The position numbers were made by a program, and so were the translations under genes. This document shows positions 36,261 to 48,497 of a DNA stretch of 64,000 nt, in pieces. The stretch covers positions 208,239 through 272,238 of the forward strand of contig VTPC01000965.1 of NCBI GenBank assembly GCA_011009095.1. The letters run 5' to 3'. The DNA comes from Ignelater luminosus. Taxonomy: Eukaryota; Arthropoda; Insecta; Coleoptera; Elateridae. Below the pieces are notes generated by a model. That model was not told where the DNA came from, did no database searches, and was given only the letters and a program-made list of their open reading frames with translations. Position 1 is the stretch's first letter. Every line of letters starts with the position of its first letter.

Positions 36261-36611
36261 TATTCTTTATACTGTACTTTGTATTCTGTATATACTCTGT
36301 ATTCAAGATAAAATTTATTTTCTCATTCTCTAATGAAGAAAACAAGAAACTCATCAGCTTAAGCCATTTGGAATCAAAACAGCTTTTGTGTCAAATATCA
36401 TACAATGCTGTAAACCCACAGTTCCAACATGTGTGTTAAGATTATTTATATTCCAAAACCTATAAAACAAAATTGGTCAAGAGTCATTAAGGTAAAATAT
36501 AAATAAAAATTACATTGTGAAAAACGATTAATAAAATTATGTCAATTCATAAGTCCATATAATTCTTAACATCTAATCTGCAAGAGCATTAAAAACAAAC
36601 AGCATACAGTT

Positions 36612-37320
36612 TAACTTACGTAAAGCTTCTTAGGCAATCAGACATCTGCAGAAAATCTTCAAAGGCAATCCTCTTCAACTTCTGTGATCCTGATGGCAAA
36701 TGAACAAAAATTCTTCCAGATTTCAGAGAATCTCTCAGAATTCTTCTAAAAAATTTATCAACTTCTCATTAGGATTACATGAATTGCAAGAGGGTGTTGT
36801 GGAGCAGGGGATTTGCAACGAGAGTTGGCAGCAGCATAAACCGACAGACATTTTAGTTGGTATCACTGCGACATTATTTCTATTTTCGCTGGTTTCATAC
36901 TTACGTAAAGCTTCTTAAGTAATCAGACATCTGGAGAAACTTTTAAAGCCTAACCCTCCCGAGTTTCTGTGATCCTGATATCAAATGAACAAGAAGCTTC
37001 CCAGATTTCAGAGAATCTCGCAATATTCGCTTAGAAAATTTATCAACCTCTCATTAAGATTACATGTGTTGCAAGAGGATGTTGTGGGGCAGGGAATCTG
37101 CAAGGAGAGTTGGCAGTAGTATAAAATCGACACATTTTCTCGTTGGTATCACTGCGACATTATGCATATCTTTCGCTCGTTTCAACTTACGTAAAGCTTC
37201 TTAAGTAATCAGACATCTGAAGAAACTTTTAAAGCCTAACCCTCTCGAGCTTCTGTGATTCTGATGGCAAAGGGGCAAAAATCTTTCCAGATTTCAGAAA
37301 ATGTGCGCATAATTCTCGTA
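36612..37320. repeat. ~286-bp tandem repeat, 2.5 copies
   Basis: 'acttacgtaaagcttctta' starts at 36614, 36899 and 37185 (periods 285 and 286). The shared body runs 'aatcagacatctg', 'cttctgtgat', 'agatttcagaga', 'ttgcaagagg.tgttgtgg', 'gagagttggcag', 'gttggtatcactgcgacatt'. The third copy stops near 37320. Confidence 0.9.
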
Positions 37321-37543
37321 TAGAACGTTATTTTCAGGATATGGAATCTGAGTATAGACGGTAATGTGTAGATTTAAATAAGAAAATAAAAAGGTAGGTA
37401 ATGGTATGTTCTGGTTGATTACATCATTTAAAATGTTTAATTTTAGTAGCTGTAAATCATTTGTGTTGCAGGTATCTGATTGATTGCTAAGTACACTAAC
37501 GCGAATAATCTGAATTTATTAATCAATAGTTAAGTGTTGATAC

Positions 37544-37919
37544 TGTTACGTTTGACAAAAACGTGTTTTTATTTTTAATACTTATTTTTACTTAATTTAT
37601 TACAATTTATTTCCAGTATTTATTTACACTAAATTATTTATTTATTTATTTATATACAGAAGAATTTATTTATCACTAATTAACATTTATTTCGTTCGTA
37701 ACTACTAGCTGATTGACTGTAGAACTGCCTTTGGCTCGATCAACGCAGCCTTATATTCGTTTCCGCGTGGTTCTTGATGAGCCCAGAAAGTTCGCGCTCT
37801 TTCTCGAACATTCGACGGTGGAAAACTCTGGATAGTTCGAGATTTCTCCGGCACATTCAACCAGCTTGTTCGAGACTGTTTGGGACTTTTCTAGTATATT
37901 CGAGGGGTGGCGCGTTACA
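37544..37919. mobile_element. Probable solo LTR
   Basis: A ~376-bp block begins TGTTACG and ends CGTTACA (the TG...CA ends usual for LTRs). It has AT-rich and GC-richer halves and a 'cttatattcg' TATA-like box. No internal retrotransposon domain lies on either side, so it looks like a solo LTR, probably Gypsy-type by its ends. A clear target-site duplication was not found. Confidence 0.4.
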
Positions 37920-38071
37920 ATATTTTTTCAAATTACATTAATTACCTGAGAAACTGCAGGATTAAATCATGAAAGCATGGCTAAAACGCATACGTCAACA
38001 AATGAAATAAATATCTATATTATCTTGACTAACAACTTAATTTAATATTTTAAGTAGATAATTGGTCATCT

Positions 38072-38312
38072 TACACTCTCCGGCTGTCTTTGGTCGAACC
38101 TATTAAACTTCTTTAGAATTTTCGTAATTATTTTATTAGAAATATGGAGTATGCATTCAGTGACGTTATTATTTAAGTGTATGAAAATTTATAAATTGGT
38201 GCCATAACCCTAATAGATGTGTGGGTTAATTATTTAACTCGTACGTACGACTCAGATAATTTACATTACGGTTTTAGTATCTAGGTTCAGTTAACTCTAA
38301 ATTCAGAAAGAA
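38072..38312. repeat. Left copy of a ~240-bp dispersed inverted repeat
   Basis: Its reverse complement aligns by eye over its whole length with 51285-51524, e.g. 'gttaaataattaacccacac', 'ttttcatacacttaaataat' and 'aataacgtcact'. The two copies face opposite ways 13 kb apart. The family is unknown. Confidence 0.75.
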
Positions 38313-39330
38313 ATGTAGCAAGTGTTTTACTTAAATACAGAAAATACAATTATAGTTGCAACGTTACCTACATCAGCATTAAACTTTTCTAATTCTTCCT
38401 CATAGAGAAGTTCATCTCGACAGCCATTATACCCCTTCATAGAACAGCTTTTTCTACAGCATTTTGTGTTGTAACCTTACCCATTAAACGTTTTGATAAA
38501 TTCAGCTCTTATGTCAGCTACCATTTCTTCAGCATGCGTTTTGGTGCTTTTCTTAATTTAATTAATTAATTATTATTATTTATTACAAATTTGAGTATAC
38601 AATCACCGAACCGGGGAAAATGCTGATTGACGATGTAACTGATTAAATGTCATCTAATTACGACAGCGATGGGTATAAGATTAAAGCTTTCACGCGGGCT
38701 AAAGTACGGGCATCTGCATCGATACGCTGCCGCCGTGGCGGTTGTATGCATAGGTAAAAGCTTGCAATAAAATATTAATAATAGTTAATTTTAAAAGTTA
38801 ACTAACATTGTTTAATTCATTAATAATTGAAATACGGTATGAGTGCAAAAACTATAAGCGAGTTGTAATTTAAATTTAAATAATAAATTGTTGACATAGG
38901 CCTTGTAGACATGTTTTTGCAAATGTGGGAACTTTAATACCATCTCTGGTTAAAACACGCAATCTGCATTCAAGTGTAATAGACAGATGCCTGTTTCACA
39001 CAAAACATCTATTGGACGCTATCTGCTGTAGTCATTATATATTTGAAGATGACAGTTTGCTTTATGAAAACGAATTGGCTTAAAATACATGTGTTTTGTT
39101 GTGAACTTGTTTAAGCAACTGTTTTAATAATAGTATAGTGCGTGCATTAAATTATTAATGTTATTATCTGTTTTAAATGTTTAGAGATAATGTAGAATAT
39201 CATAAAAATCAATAATTACCATCCATGTTAACTAAAGAAGCGTTAACGTTTTCAAACTTGCGTCGTGTTTTTCACATTATATCATTTAAAATAATGTTCG
39301 AAGCTTTCTGAATGGGTATAAAGTCATAAT
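38313..39330. other. Non-coding stretch before pogo element
   Basis: No gene is recognised. A short CG-containing patch lies near 38690-38750 ('cgccgtggcggttg'). Confidence 0.5.
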
Positions 39331-39334
39331 TAAC

Positions 39335-41860
39335 AAAGCGACCAATAGTTAACAGGGTGTCAGACATAGGTACCTAGTGATGTCAACTCTAGGAACTGTT
39401 AATTGCCACTGCCATTTTTAGTATCAATGGCTGTTGTGAAGATCAGAAAATACTCAATAGAGGACACGGAGAAGGCTCTTGATACTGTCAGAAGAGGGGT
39501 CTCTGTAGCATCTGCAAGCAAAGAATCTGGGATACCTAGAATTACGCTCCTATATAAATCAAAGGGAAAATATCTTGTCAAGGTGCGAATGGGACCTGAG
39601 ATGATTTTAACGTTAGAGGAAGAAGAACTCTTAGTAAAGTGATTGTTCAGAATAGCTGTGGTAGGTTTCCCAGCTACTAAGCAGCAATTGCTGGACTCTG
39701 TCCAAATGCTGGTGAAAAAACTAAATCGTCCGAATTCTTGGGAGGCCATGGCGAAAATGGTGCAAAGGGTTTATGGCTAGACATCCCGAAATATCTGAAA
39801 CATTAACACAAAATCTAACCAAATGCAGAAGTGATCTGACGGGAGGCAAAATTTGTCATTGGTTTCAAGAAATTAATGATTACTTGACAGCAAATCATCT
39901 GCAAGCTGTAGTAAAAGACCCTCGAAGAATTTATAATGCTGATGAGACGCTTCCTTTATGGCACGTAAAGGAATGAAGTGTTTAATTCAAAAAGGCGACA
40001 AGACAGCTTATAGTTTTATAGGCAATGATGAGAAAGAGTGCTTAACCTGTTTGATAACTGCAAATGCATGAGAAAATTTACTGCCGCCTATGATAATTTA
40101 CAACTATGAGCGACTTCCAGCTGATATAGTAAACATATGTTGCTAACATCTTTAATCATTGGATGTTAGAGAATGAAATACCACGACCAGTTCTCTTTTT
40201 TGTTGATGGACATGCATCACATTTAACTATAGATCTGAGCAATTTTTGTTCAGAAAATCAAATAATCCTCGTTGCTTTATATCCTAATGCAACACATGTG
40301 CTACAGCCAATGGACGTGGCTGTTTTTCACCCTTTAAAAGATGATTGGAAGACGTACATCCACAATCATAAGTTAGAAAATGATGGCTAGAAGCTTAAAC
40401 AGGAATATTTTGCTCCAGTTCTTGAAAAGGTAATTAAGACAACAATTATAAAAGGAGATTATCAACTCTGGTTTCAGAACATGTGGACTGTTTTCATTTG
40501 ATCCAAATGCAATTAACTATGCTAAATATTTTAAAGATAAAAAGAATAAAAGTGGTGTTGTCAATACCAAGCCAAATCTAGAATTTAAAGTAAAAAACGA
40601 ATTTCTAGAGTATTTGGAAGCCAAACTAGGTAATGAGAAGTTAAATAATTTTATGCATGAAGAAGAGGCAGGCGAATGGAATGGAGAAATTAAAGATACA
40701 AATTTGTTTATGTTGTGAAAAAACATTCAAAATGAATTTAAAATGCTAAAAGAACAAACCAATTTGGAAGTTTTTGAACTTCAAGAAAAAAATGGAAGTT
40801 TGCCAAACAGTTCAATTAATCCCAATGTTGATATTGATAAAACCCGCCTTAGGATTGAAACTGCCCCTGAAAATAATTTCCAGAGTACTATCACCGGGAA
40901 ACAATCATTGCATAGCAGAAGTGAAGCGACGTATGAGAAAAAAATGCCTCATAATAGTAGCTGTATTGACTTAACCAGTTTTCCTTCTCCATTCAAGAAA
41001 TCACTTTTCTGGCCGAAAGCTACAGTATCTTCAAGACCAAAGCGCTTTAAAGAAAAGATTCCATCCGTTGCTACATCCGACAGCTGGAAGGAGTACCACC
41101 GTAACAAGCAAACAAAAAGAACAAGATGAACTTGAAAAGAAAAATCGGAAGAGAGTTACAGAAGAAAAGAAGAAAGAAGCTGAGAGATTATAGGCTGGAA
41201 AAAAACGCCATAGAAAAATGAAGAGGAAGCGTGAAAGTTCATCAGACTCATCAATTAGTATAATACTTGAATGCGAAAGTAGAGGTGAAGAGGATTTTGA
41301 CATCTTGACAATTGGGGAATATGTTGTTATCAAATATGATGATGAGTATTTTCCAGGTAAATTATTCATAATGAACCCTGCAGTTGCTATTTCTAAATTT
41401 CATTTCTATATGTAAAATTATTGACCGTAATGTATGCGAGTACTCTGTCACCGTCATGGCAAAGAGTGGACTTTTGCAATGGAAGTGGCCTGAGAACGAA
41501 GATATAATGTGGTATCCGAAAGAAGATATTGTTCAGAAAATTGAAGAACCTGGATTAAAGAATAATAGTGAATTGTATGTCATACCTGAAATGAAGAAAT
41601 TTACTGCCACGTTACTGTCAGCATTGGAAAAATCGCTGTTTTTACCTTCAATTACGGATCAATGAAGGGAATTTTGTTTGTTACGCTGTCGGATTCATAG
41701 AAATTGAATTGTTGCTGTTTTTGTCAATAAATCACATCCCAAATCATACAGTTACTACGCTACTGAGTTATTTCTTCTTAGATATTGTTTATCAATTTTT
41801 TATTACATTTTAAATGAAGATTTGCCCTTATAGTGTCAACTATTGGTACAGCTACCTTAT
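39335..41860 (+). pseudogene. Decayed pogo/Tigger-like DNA transposon
   Basis: Possible terminal repeats: 'accaatagttaac' at 39341-39353 and 'gtcaactattggt' at 41835-41847 (12 of 13 match, inverted). From ATG 39427, VVKIRKYSIEDTEKALDTV then SASKESGIPRITLL is the psq-type HTH. Further frames give ARHPEISETLTQNLTKCRSD, DPRRIYNADETLPLW (first Asp), PRPVLFFVDGHASHLTIDLS (second Asp) and ALYPNATHVLQPMDVAVF (third Asp): a pogo DDE core. Lesions: a stop after LLVK at about 39640, a stop/frame change at about 39778, a stop after HVKE at about 39974, loss of about 25 codons near 40135, and a stop at about 40388. A Lys/Ser-rich C-terminal part (40743-41665) has KRKRESSSDSS then GEYVVIKYDDEYFPGK. Confidence 0.75.
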
Positions 41861-42455
41861 TATCAATATGTTTTATATCAAATAACAGAGTGTAGGTCTT
41901 TATAAGCAATTCATAATCTCAATTTCTATTAACAAAAATTTCTATTACATTCAATTGTTTTGTTAATATTTTATTAGTGTATCTATCCGTATGTCTGCAG
42001 ACATTTATGATTAATAATTTATGTTAATTAACGTTTTATAGTCTAGAACAAATAGTTATGTTTCCAGTTAGATGCAATAAAAAATTACATAGATCGTGAA
42101 ATTTGTTATCAGTGCTGTTTATTGAACACAGCGTCGCCGTCGGCCCTTATTTGGTTGTAAAACATTAACATAATTGTTACTTAACTATTATCATTATAAC
42201 CCCACGCTTCATTAAATCAATAAACATCTCTTTTGAATTCACTAACTAGAAATAGTCATTATAAACCAAAAGAACAAACTGATATTGTTATTACACATGC
42301 TAGTGTGGTGTTGTATTTCTATGTATTTTAGTTTTACAAAGTGATTTCAATCTTACGAAAAAAATGAATTCCAGGTTTGAGAAAACCTTTAGCAGGTAAA
42401 TTCCACTACACTTAAGTTAAGTAATATTTTTCATTGAAAGCTTTTCTTGTAATTT
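41861..42455. other. Non-coding stretch between transposons
   Basis: AT-rich, with no gene or repeat recognised. Confidence 0.55.
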
Positions 42456-42459
42456 GTAA

Positions 42460-43556
42460 TATGAGGCTTGCTGGAAAAATTTCTGCAAATAGTTAAGAGA
42501 AACACAGATACAATTTAGTAAATGGCTTTATTGTTTTTCAAAATATTCGCCCTTAGCATCAATACACTTTTGCATAAGCTCAAACCAACTTTCGAAGCAT
42601 TTTTTCCCAATCTGAAGCTGGTACTTCAGAAACCAGTTGCCTAAATGCCTCAATGGTTGCTTCAGGCAAAGAATAACGCTCGCCACGCATCTTGTTTTTG
42701 ATTGTCGGGAACAGAAAGAAGTCATTTGAAGCTAGATCAGGCGAATACAGACAATGCGACATCAATTTCACTTTTTCACTGGCTAAAAAGTCGACAGTTT
42801 GTGAAGCTGTGTGGGCACTTGTATTGTCATTGTGAAGAAGGAAGCGCCGATTTGGATTATTTTTCCTGATTTCACCGATGACTTCCGGCAAACAAATTCT
42901 TGTGTACCAATCAGCGTTCACAGTTCTTCGATCCTCTAAAGCTATGTTTGCCACATGCCCAGAAATACTGAAGAAACTAGCGATAATTTGCTTTGCAACA
43001 CTGCGTGAACAAATAACTTGCGTAGGTTTCGACTCACCTCGAAACATCCAAACAGTGGATTCTTGTTTAGTTTCCGGCTCATATGAATAGATCCAACTTT
43101 CGTCACCAGTAACAATGTCGTGTACTAAATTTGAATGGCCTCGGTTGAATTTCTTCAGTATTTGTTTGCCCCAATTCACACGATTTTTCTTTTGAGCTTC
43201 ACTAAAATTATGTGAATCCAGCGACTACGAAGATTTCGTACGTTTAAATGATAGTGTAAAATCGGGTGTATTGCTTTCATGTCAATACCCAAGGTGACCT
43301 GTATTTCATGGCATGTCACATGCCAATCTTGCTCAATCATTTCACGCATAGCATCAATGCTAGTAGCAACAACAAACGTGGATGGAAAACCATGAAATTC
43401 ACCACTGAGAAAAGAATGTCCACGCTGGAACTCAGCAAACCAATTATATACAGTTCTATTCAATGGAGCTTCCTCACCAAAAGCCGCATTAAGCCGTTGG
43501 ATGCATTGTTTGGGTGTTAAGTTGTTTTGAAAATCGTAAAAAGCATTGCTCGAGAA
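42460..43556 (-). pseudogene. 5'-truncated mariner transposase copy
   Basis: On the minus strand, FYDFQNNLTPKQCIQRLNAA then NRTVYNWFAEFQRG is the mariner HTH. After a frame change near 43190 it reads IVTGDESWIYSYEPE (first Asp), FLLHNDNTSAHTA (second Asp) and YSPDLASNDFFLFP (third Asp of D34D). The last ~30 residues (FESWFELMQKCIDAKGEYFE) lie in another frame. The 3' end near 42460 follows TA. The 5' terminal repeat and first residues are missing where the copy meets the M13 upstream region. It resembles the FYDFxNNLTPKQC group of mariners. Confidence 0.8.
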
Positions 43557-43637
43557 TGTTTACGCCAGAGTTCCATTTGGCCACCTCTTCTGTAACCATT
43601 TAATGAAACTATTCTCTTTTAATTGCAGTAAATCAGC

Positions 43638-43766
43638 ATGGTGCCAAAAAAGGACAAATATGGAACGCTATTTAATTTTGTTATTATTAGTAATTCTGTT
43701 GATAGCTTTCGCTCTGTCGATAGCTTTTTGTGTAACTGCACAGAAATTGAGCGAAGAAGGGTCTCA
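43638..43766 (+). other. Upstream out-of-frame ATG overlapping M13 exon 1
   Basis: A possible acceptor ('ttttaattgcag', ending 43628) suggests that a 5' UTR exon joins here. Ten bases later ATG 43638 (context agcATGG, A at -3, G at +4) opens a frame different from the M13 start at 43660 (aatATGG, also good). The upstream frame runs through exon 1 and, after splicing, about 39 codons into exon 2 before a stop. It could reduce translation of the peptidase through leaky scanning. Confidence 0.4.
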
Positions 43767-46293
43767 GTAAGTTGTATAAGAATATCTTAAATGCAATAAA
43801 TTATGTTTTCCCGTTTCAGAGAAATATGTACTACACCAGGGTGTATTTATGCTGCATCGACAGTATTAAAATATATGGACGAATCTGTAGATCCCTGCGA
43901 CAATTTCTATCGGTTTGCGTGTGGAAAATATATAAAAAACACAAACATACCAGAAGATGAAACTAGCATTGCTCCGACGATAAGTATTGATAATACTATT
44001 GAAAAACAGTTGAAAATGATCATCGAAGAGCTTCCAACAGAATCTAATAAACCGTATAGATTAATGAAGACGTTGTATAATATGTGTATGAACACAACAG
44101 CTATAGAAAGCGACAGTATACCGTATTTTCTAAAATTATTAAAAGATATGGGTGGATGGCCGTTATTAGAAGACAACAAATGGAATGAAAATAATTTTGA
44201 TTGGAAACAATTGTTGTATAAACTACGTAAACATGCTGCTAATACTGATTATTTTATATCTCTTCGTATTGGTACTGAGAGCATAAATTCTTCTCGCCGT
44301 ATAATTCGCGTAAGTTAAATCTGATTTTTGTAAAATTGGCGCAGAAAAATTATTTGAATAAATTTTAGTTAGATCAAGCTGGTTTAGGTTTAAGTAGGGA
44401 ATTTCTTATTAAAGGATTTGAAGAGAAACTTGTGAAAGCGTATTACGAGTATATGGTTGATATAGCGGTGTTATTTGGTGCTGATAAAAATGCCTCATTA
44501 AAAGAGTTAAAAGAAACGCTGGAATTAGAAATAAGAATAGCAAATGTAAGTTGGTTTTATTATTATTGTCTTTTTTGGATTTGCTTCATAAAACTGTCGT
44601 TCTTTAAGGTAATCCTTCCAAAACAAGAATATAGAACTGCTCCTCATATCTATATGAAAGTGGAAGATCTTTTCACAGCATATCCTTTTATACCTTGGGT
44701 AGAATACATTAATAATATTTTAATTATTCCCAATATTACAATTACCACAGACGAAGGCATTCTTGTAGGCGTGCTAGATTTTCTACCTAAAATAGAGAAA
44801 GTACTAAGCAATACTCCAAAAAGGTTGATATACCAACTTATTCCTTAAGCTCTGTAAAAGGATTAAATTTTTAGAGTACTAGCAAACTACATTTTCCGAA
44901 GAGTTGCTCTTGATGCGGTTTCTTATATGCCAGACGAATTTATAAACAAAAAACTGAAATACTACAGGGTATTAACTGGGCAAAGGGAAAGAGAAGCCAG
45001 ATGGAAGACGTGTACAAGAATAGCAACCAAAAGGTATATTTTGTGTAACTTTGGTTTAGAACGATTTATTTTATGCGATTTACGACTAGTAACTGTTCCG
45101 CCATTCAATTTGTTTAAGCTTGTCGCTAGCCTCTGGAGCTTCATACGTAAAAAAATACTTTAACAAAAGTATCAAGAAGCACGCTAAAGAAATAGTAGCG
45201 GATATAAGAGCTGAATTTGTTAAAATGTTGCAAAAAGCTGATTGGATGGATAAGGTTACAAAACGAAATGCTTTAGAGAAAGCTGCTTCTATGACGGCAT
45301 ATATTGGTTATCCAGATGAACTTCTTAATGAGAAAAATTTAGAAAAGTATTATGCTGATGTAGGTAACATGGCAACATGGTTTTTTATTATCTCTATGTA
45401 CTTTACATATTTTTTAGTTGGAAATTACTTCTAACAAATATATAGAAGCGATGAAACATCTATCATTGTTCTTTGCTGATTATCGCAACAAGAAATTGAG
45501 AGAGCCTGTTAACAAAACAGAATGGACTAGTCATGCGTTTCCCCCACCTGTTAGAGCGTTTTATTCGTTTACAGGAAACAGTATAGGTAAAACATAACAA
45601 GCAATTATAGCTATCTCTTTTACCAAAATAACGAAACATGTAGAGTTTAGTGCCGGAATTCTGCAAGGAATATTTTTCGACAATGACCGCCCACGTTATA
45701 TGAATTATGGAGGTATTGGTTGCGTTATAGGCCACGAAATCACTCATGGGTTCGATGATAGAGGAAGGAAGTTTGATAAAAACGGAGATTATAGTGACTG
45801 GTGGGAAAAAAATACAAAAACGGCGTTTATGAAAAAAGCTCAATGTATTATAGATCAGTATGGCAATTATAACGTTCCTGAAGTTAATTTAAACGTAAAC
45901 ATGTTATTAAGAAATCTACTTTGGAAACAAAAAATAACTAATTCTTCGTTACAGATAAATGGTATAATAACTCAAGGTGAAAATATAGCAGATAATGGCG
46001 GAATAAAAGTGGCTTATTTAGGGTACCAAGCATGGGTAGCACGAAATAATCCAGAACCACGTCTTCCAGGGCTAAAGTATACCCCAAATCAAATGTTTTG
46101 GATTTCCGCAGCACACATTTCTTGTGATAAACCAAGAAGAGAAGAAATGAAGTTACGAGTAACAACAGGACAGCATCCGCCTGGAGAATATAGAGTTGTT
46201 GTTCCTTTTGGAAACTCGGGATATTTTGCCAAGGACTTTAATTGCCCATTGGGATCAAAGATGAATCCTGTTAATAAATGCAGTGTTTGGTAA
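43660..46293 (+). CDS. M13 (neprilysin-family) zinc metallopeptidase, 9 exons
   Basis: M13 enzymes are type II membrane ectopeptidases that cut small peptides. Exons: 43660-43766, 43820-44309, 44369-44545, 44609-44823, 44875-45033, 45119-45359, 45418-45586, 45644-45894, 45955-46293. All junctions are in phase and total 2148 nt (715 aa; neprilysin is ~750). Features: membrane anchor ~4-26 (LILLLLVILLIAFALSIAF); C39TTPGC and [19 protein letters not shown], typical of the M13 N-domain; zinc site HEITH 550-554 with GENIAD 611-616 supplying the third ligand (Glu612); C-terminal CSVW. The usual NA(F/Y)Y substrate-binding Asn is Arg here (RAFYS 509-513). The short introns (51-84 nt) fit an active host gene. 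A decayed copy lies at 53465-56030. Confidence 0.9.
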
Positions 46294-46299
46294 AATAAA
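46294..46299 (+). terminator. Polyadenylation signal AATAAA, M13 gene
   Basis: The hexamer follows the TAA stop directly. A second AATAAA at about 46342 is the more usual distance and may be the one used. Confidence 0.5.
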
Positions 46300-46349
46300 T
46301 ATAAGAAGCATTTTTATTACATTGTGTCAAATAAGCAGTAATAAATTTA

Positions 46350-48495
46350 AGCTTAATTCATAGTGCAAAGCTTACTTTATTTAATTTTACGATAGATGGG
46401 TAGAAATGTTAGATAGATTGATTTCAGGAGATCCTTATAGAGATGCTCTTTCCAAAGTCCAATAGCATTTAGGGGCGTATTTGGATAACCATGGCCTGTT
46501 AGTTAAACAATGACAGTCTTTATATTCCTTCTTCTCTATTTGAGCAGAAAACCAAAGGTTTGTTGGAAAATTTAAAATTTCTTTCACTTTTTCGAAACTT
46601 ACAAGTTCAAAGCCTCACTTAGCGATAAAAATGTTGGTTGCACTCTAGAGAAGATGGTAGTTCTTTCATTTTCTTCTAAGAAAATGTTCTGGAACTGAGA
46701 TGAAAGCAACGAAATTTCTCTTTGGTTTAAGGTTCATTCCCTGTACACCAATAGTAGTATAATATCTAGAGTTCTTTGCATGGGCTCGCTAAAAATTGCG
46801 TGTCTAACTTCTTGAACGCAGCGCATGTAAAATAAGACGCTGTATTAATTTTCTTGCGTTCACAAGAGCAAGATTGCAAGATTAATGGGTCCTAATGCTT
46901 CTGAAAGTAAATACGCGTTTAATACTTGTCCAAGATATTGGAGGTATTTAATATTCAAGGTAGAGAACACGATGAAGGCGTAGGACGATCACCTCCATTG
47001 CAAAAAAAGAAACTAGAAAAGTTTCATCTCATCTTTGTACATTTGTAAGACTTGCAAAAGTTGAATATTCATTCAATCAGGATAGCGAATCTCTCAGATG
47101 TTTGATAGATTTCCTAATGTTGGTAAACTTCCCACGAGAAAGTTTCAAAATCTATTTTGAAGACTTGACTTAAAGGTTTATGAAGATTTTGAACTTGGCC
47201 TCTTATTTGATCGTATCTTTGTGCTCATTGCTTTAATAAAAAACCTGCGCCCAGCTTGTAAGTTAAAGGTAGAGCTAGAGAAAGCTAATTAATGTTGTAC
47301 ATGGTTACCCTCGCAAAGCAGATATTTTTGACACAGGTTTGTATTTGATAACAACTTTGGGCTACCAGTAAGGAGCTTTGCTGTATCTGTTTTATAAATT
47401 TTCCAATTGTTTAATTTGGGATCCCTGCAAGCTTCGGGATGTCGAGCAAAACAGCTCATGAATTCAAGCAGATGTGATGGTATATAGACGTGTGAGTTGA
47501 TCACCCTTTGCGCCACTGCGTATGAGCTCAAGATGATTTCTAGTCTACCAAGCTTCTCTTATATAAAAATCTTTTGTTCGGGATTTTGAGATCGGTAGGA
47601 CTTATTACACACTCTAAAAGTAAACCTGTCTTTGAATTGATATTGAAAAACTGTCCCAAAAGATATAGTGCATGTTCACGTCATTACCAAAGAGAGATAA
47701 TCTCTTCTATGTACACCAGTCCACTAAGCTAATAAACTCGGTGATGGATAAAGTAGTTTGAGAGTTATGAGGTAACTCAGATAGTAAACGTAGCTCCATC
47801 CCCATATTACGATTTTAATGACTTCTGGGTTCCCAGTGCAGAGATGCTATAAGTGAACTGCTTTATTTACGAATGCAAATGCAGAATTTGTGTTTGTCTA
47901 GACGCGTAATAGAACTAGATAGGGCGGATTCGGGTTTTCTGCACAAAACGTATGTATGGACAAATAGCCCAGTCATCTTGGCGTCCTATAAAAAGACCAC
48001 TTATACCACTCACGTTTTCACAACTATTTTAACTAATAGGAGAAAGAAAAGAAAAAACGGGAAAAGACTTTTCAGAACTTAGTGTAGGCTTTTGGAGTCA
48101 ATTCTCTGATTTTTTCACGACAGTCACCTCCTCCTACAAAAAGACAAACATTATGTGCAAACGGGAAAGAGGACTTGAAGAAGTCAAACTTGTTGTTTGA
48201 TTTGCTTGTCTCAGCAGGTGATCATAATTACTATCTGATCGTTAAGCTTGCACATATCCTTGAAAATTCGGAATTGAACCTCAGGAAAAAAAGAAGTCTG
48301 ATTTGTGCTCTAACGCCAGTTACAAAGCCACGTACTCAGCAGATCGGCTACTGTAATCAGAACGTTTAGTGAATTCTGCACAATGTCTACCACAATTTAT
48401 CTTATACATAACTTGATAGGAACTGAAAATAAGGAACGCACAAATTCCGAAATTCTACGAAATGAACTGGATAATATCATGAAAAAGGGAATCTA
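46350..48495. other. Stretch without recognised gene
   Basis: Moderate AT content with many short frames on both strands, none with a recognised motif. It has the texture of an old decayed element. A 'gttgatcaccctttgcgccactgcgta'-like box near 47500 loosely resembles the boxes near 10300 and 11170. Confidence 0.4.
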
Positions 48496-48497
48496 AA

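Noticed and set aside
45587-45610. 24-nt apparent intron in the M13 gene
   Set aside because: Too short to splice. Using the acceptor at 45643 instead gives a 57-nt intron and restores GNSIEFSAGILQ.
45895-45954. In-frame 60-nt segment in the M13 gene (20 codons, MLLRNLLWKQK)
   Set aside because: It is bounded by GT and CAG in phase 0, and removing it restores the conserved NG-I-TQGENIAD context, so it is an intron.
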